A stretch of 64,000 nt of DNA from Loxodes magnus (lineage: Eukaryota; Ciliophora; Karyorelictea; Loxodida; Loxodidae): assembly GCA_946699065.1 (NCBI GenBank), contig CAMPDV010001437.1, positions 50,553 to 114,552 of the forward strand, in the 5' to 3' direction. The notes beneath the pieces were generated by a model. That model did no database searches and had not been told where the DNA came from. It saw only the letters and a list, made by a program, of their open reading frames with translations. A program made the position numbers and the translations under genes. Positions 60,660 through 64,000 of this stretch are shown here, one piece after another. Within the stretch, counting starts at the first letter, position 1, and every line of letters starts with the position of its first letter.

Positions 60660-63180
60660 ATGTATAAGGGCTTGAAGGGAAAATCGCATACTGATGTCTA
60701 GCACTTAAGAATAAAAGATTTAAAATAAGTACTCAGCAAATATTAGAATCGAATGATTAGAAACAAAATTAAGCCACTTTGCAGTGATAACAGAAAGCAT
60801 ATTCCTTTAAAATTAGTCAATGGATGTAGATATAAAGATCAACCAAAAAAAATTTATTTATAGAAGTGAAAAAAAATACTGATCATATTAAGCATAAGCA
60901 CTACGTTTAAAAAGAATAGCTAAGAGGAGTGTAGTATACATTATATCCAAATAATCTCTGTCAAAAACTTCTGAATCTCCTGCTGTTAAAACAAAAGAAG
61001 AAATTAATATGTTTATAAATTAAACTTTCTTCAATCTTAGCTGTAACATATAGAAGGCCAATTACAATTGAAGTATAAACCATTATAGAATGGAAATATC
61101 TTATTTTACAAAAGGAATCTTTAATCAGTCTCATGTAATACCTTGCTTCAGTAAAGGCTCTAAAGTCTACAATCCCACCTATACGTTCAAAAGAAGAATA
61201 ATCCAGTTAAATGTTTCTATTTTAATGTAACTAATGCAAAAGAATAAATAACTTAGCATTAGTTACTTATATAGAATAATGATGCTTGCTTCAAGCAATG
61301 ATAGGAGACTCAAAGTTCTAATTTCAATGCTTTATTACTAAAATCATTTCCATTATTCAGACTGTTGTTTTACTCTTATTAATTGCACACCTTATCTTAT
61401 AGATAACGTTTCATGTAACTAAGAGTATTTAAATCCAATGTACATTTCCTTAGAATGTTGCAATTATTAAGAAGCTTGCTTATAAGCTTTAGGTGGATAA
61501 TGTAGCGCTGAAAAAATAGGTAGCAAAATATGCAATTAAGAATGCTTAGTTCATTAATGTGGTTGAGATGCAATGGACAACTTAACTTCATAACTTTCAA
61601 ATAAGAATTATAACTTTGGATCTTTATTATAAAACTCACCTTTCTGTTCTCCAGGCTGCTTGGATTAAGACTTTAATAATACACAAAAAGATAAGTAGGC
61701 GACTAAAAATGTGATTTAGCTTGTATGACTGAAAGTTGTTAGTGAGATTAAGAAGATTATTTTGAAAAGAAGCTTCATTTTATGATTATAATACACTAAA
61801 AATTTACAGTTTCCCAGTAACAACCTACTTCACAACTCTTATGAATAGATTAATTATTGAAGATGATAAGAACCTCGACCCTTAATGTTATATTCCTATG
61901 TGCTCAAGTAATGAAAGTTCTAACCAAATTTGACTGACTGAAGTGATAAGGAATGACTTTATTCTAACTGAGAATAACCTTAGTAGTAGAATGAAAATAA
62001 TCAATAGAACAGTGGAAATAATCCGTAGAATATGAGTTAAAATTAGGCAAATGTATTAGATTAAAGGTGCAATTAAGATTAATGGCACGATTGAAATGAC
62101 TGCTAACTATCTTCTCATCAAAATTTTACATATTTCAATTTAAATCCACAATATAATTGTAACTGGAATATGATAGGTAACAATGTAATCCAAATAGTTT
62201 ACTACGAAAATTCTAAAAGATATTAGAATAGTTTATGCAAGTACGATGGTAATGACTGCTAAGTTTGCATAGATACCAATAATACACGTCTTCAATCTTA
62301 AGGGAACAACATTAGCAATTTAAATTGCTATAATAAATAATGTAACTGAGATGGCTGAGGTCGTAAAAAGTGTTTATAGAAAGGCTGCAAAATCAAACAA
62401 ATTGGGGATTTTATTTTTCAAGAATAATGCTATTACGAAGAATTCTTTTTTGATAATAATCAGCAAGAATAAGATGATTATCTGTTGTAATCTCAAAGAA
62501 AATGTACTTTAAATAAGCCACGTAATAATTAGTATGATAGAATGTGATTTTTTCGAACGAAATTATGACTCAATTTGTTTTCAGAGTAGAAACACCTTTA
62601 ATCAAAATGATCTATATGAATTTTATATAATTCAGGATAATAAATGTACTAGTGACAAATGTCTGGGATTTTACGAGTCTTTTTTTCATGTAATTAAAAA
62701 TAATGTAGTGGAAATGATTTTAGTTATCATATCATCAATAAAATAGGAAATGGAATATGTGATGAAGAACTGCTAAGTCCTGATTGTAATTATAATGGTT
62801 TTAATTTTGTACAACAGATTTAATTGAAGAATGTAGCAGTCTAAGTCTGGCAATGGATGAATTTTGCCAGGTTGGATAATTAAGCGATTAAAATATCAGT
62901 TTTTATTACTGTAGCTATGATAATGCTTAATGTTGCTTTAAAGTAACGAATAAAATCCGATTCTTATGAAGGATTTCCTTGCTATCCAGATTTACTTAAT
63001 AATGGATTTTGCGATCTTTAATGTTTTGTTAAGTAATGTTAAGAAGATGAAAGATTTTGCATAAAATGTTCAGATACCTTATGTTTTAATGTTAAAAGAG
63101 TAGGAGATTAATTAATTAATTTTAACTATAAGGGTTAGGGTCATCTTTAATTAGAGAAAATGTTTCCTCAAATTAAAGAC
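60660..63180 (+). CDS. Lin-12/Notch-repeat cysteine-rich protein, copy B (longer)
   Basis: Same gene as 34284-36077, uninterrupted. Notable blocks are NLTDWSDKEWLYSNWE (all three Trp are TGA), DQRCNQDQWHDWNDCQ and CYNKQCNWDGWGRKKC. Beyond the point where copy A is cut come IECDFFERNYDSICFQSR, NKIGNGICDEELLSPDCN, CSSLSLAMDEFCQVG and LLNNGFCDLQCFVKQCQEDE. These repeat the NG-x-CD..C...C layout of Lin-12/Notch repeats, at least four in all. Several frame changes (for example near 62.5 and 62.8 kb) imply short introns or lesions. It is probably a secreted or surface Ca2+-binding protein. The 3' end lies close to the minus-strand CCHC gene, tail to tail. Confidence 0.62.
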
Positions 63181-63204
63181 AATAAAAGTTCTTATATTCA
63201 ATAC

Positions 63205-64000
63205 TCAACATTACATGTCTTCATCTGAATCAATTTCAAACTGAGATAATTCTTCTTTCTCTTCAATAAGCTCATAGAATTGTTCTTCCATCTTCTTGTA
63301 ATTTTTCTCCAGCTTATCTAAACAAATTCTAAGGTCATTGTTGTCCTTTTAAAGCTATTTATTCTGTTACTATTAATTACCAAGATCCTGTTTGATTAGT
63401 GTCACACTTGAATCATCTAATATCAGCTTCTTTCTGTAAATACCTCCAAAGTAGTTACAATATAGCCTCCTCGATGTTCCAAATTATTTACGATGCTGCT
63501 CAAGCACTCTTCTTCACTTCAAACATTACCTCCAAAAATGTCCAGCCTTTTGACAATAATAGCAACGTTTTATTAAGGGCTTGAATTAAAATTTTTATTC
63601 TTTTTTACATTTTTTCAATTTCCATCTTTTCTGATTGAAGTTAGTTTTTTTCGATTGGTAATCGAATTTCTTCTTTAATTTTCTAATAGTTGAAATTAGG
63701 AAGTTAAGACTTCAATTTAAAACTAAACTTTACTTACCAAATCTTGATCTTCCTTTTTTCTATCTTACAAAAGAAGCCGAAGATTCAAATTTTCCGCCTT
63801 CAGGATCTATATTTCGGTATTCATTTTCTCAATAATGAATAAAGCGTAATAATGTCTTGCTTGTGGGATTTCTCAAGCTTTTTCAGTTTGCTAGGAAATT
63901 CCGTATTTCCCAATCCTTAACAGGAGTAGATTTATCTTTTTGAATTCTTGGTTCTTGTTAGTTAACTGAGAATTAAGATTGATCTTTAAGGTTAAAATTC
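63205..64000 (-). CDS. CCHC zinc-knuckle protein, Gag/ORF1-like, 5' end outside window
   Basis: Minus strand, running in from beyond 64000. A charged coil region (KSQLPNFNYQKIKEEIRLP) precedes a canonical CCHC knuckle CYYCQKAGHFWRQC at about 63.5-63.56 kb. The rest (GTSRRLYCNYFGGIYRKKL, then YKKMEEQFYELIEEKEELSQ) is a coil ending FEIDSDEDMQC at TGA 63205-63207, a natural-looking acidic C-terminus. A GT-AG candidate intron lies near 63.73 kb (GTAAGTAAAGTTTAG). It is the third distinct CCHC protein in the window and may be a retroelement ORF1/gag relic or a host protein. Confidence 0.6.

Larger units (their letters stand above)
56640..62452 (+). repeat. Segmental duplication 2, copy B
   Basis: Partner of 29881-36077. 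It lacks the G+C-rich insertion (empty site at 57711). To the right it continues without a break into the rest of the Notch-repeat gene, so this copy preserves the older arrangement. Confidence 0.93.

Overview
ORGANISM AND CODE. The window is A+T-rich eukaryotic DNA from a ciliate. TAA and TAG read as glutamine throughout: the invariant NKQD motif of an ARF GTPase at 37.0-37.6 kb is spelled AAT AAA TAA GAT. TGA appears to have two meanings. It closes the ARF gene at exactly the family length of 181 aa. In-frame TGA also sits where Trp is expected in unrelated families: kelch repeats, Lin-12/Notch repeats and LINE reverse transcriptases. UAR=Gln with UGA=Trp/stop is the code described for karyorelictean ciliates; Condylostoma goes further and uses all three codons ambiguously. 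Most predicted introns are 15-38 nt GT-AG, which fits a ciliate. Because no triplet is an unconditional stop, openness proves nothing here. Genes were called from motifs, composition, copy comparison and splice signals.

LAYOUT. 0-3.5 kb: degraded minus-strand coding sequence. 4.08-6.98 kb: RING/B-box/coiled-coil (TRIM-like) gene whose 3' end is a 1-kb array of 30 intron-like units separated by 3-nt spacers. 8.2-9.2 kb: unusually G+C-rich Gag-like gene. 9.4-11 kb: LINE ORF1 remnant. 11.2-12 kb: minus-strand coding block. 12.3-15.8 kb: ~100-bp satellite. 16.4-22.9 kb: RING-kelch gene, ADP-ribosyltransferase-like gene, Myb-like gene, unknown gene, WD40 gene. 23.5-26.3 kb: decayed LINE reverse transcriptase, minus strand. 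26.4-29.8 kb: unrecognised coding block. 29.9-36.1 kb: Gag-like repeat, WD40 gene and Notch-repeat gene. 36.1-36.9 kb: inverted Gag-like repeat. 37.0-37.6 kb: ARF gene. 38.1-47.2 kb: second copy of the satellite-to-WD40 block. 47.2-51 kb: repeat-family coding sequence and a LINE. 52.6-56 kb: large membrane-protein gene. 56.6-62.45 kb: second copy of the 29.9-36.1 block, continuing into the rest of the Notch-repeat gene. 63.2-64 kb: minus-strand CCHC protein.

HOW IT FITS TOGETHER. Two large, recent segmental duplications (about 9 kb and 6 kb) dominate. The 6-kb block begins exactly at the 5' end of a CCHC (Gag/ORF1-like) repeat in both copies; in one copy it ends at an inverted copy of the same repeat. 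Comparing copies reveals an empty site for a ~385-bp G+C-rich insertion, a ~90-bp indel and a 4-to-2 change in WD-repeat number. Repeat-rich, partly decayed content suggests germline or unedited ciliate DNA; that is an inference.

MOST INTERESTING. The intron array at 5898-6898: 26 of its 29 spacers are exactly 3 nt and the others are 0, 6 and 6. The spacing persists among introns that no longer resemble each other.
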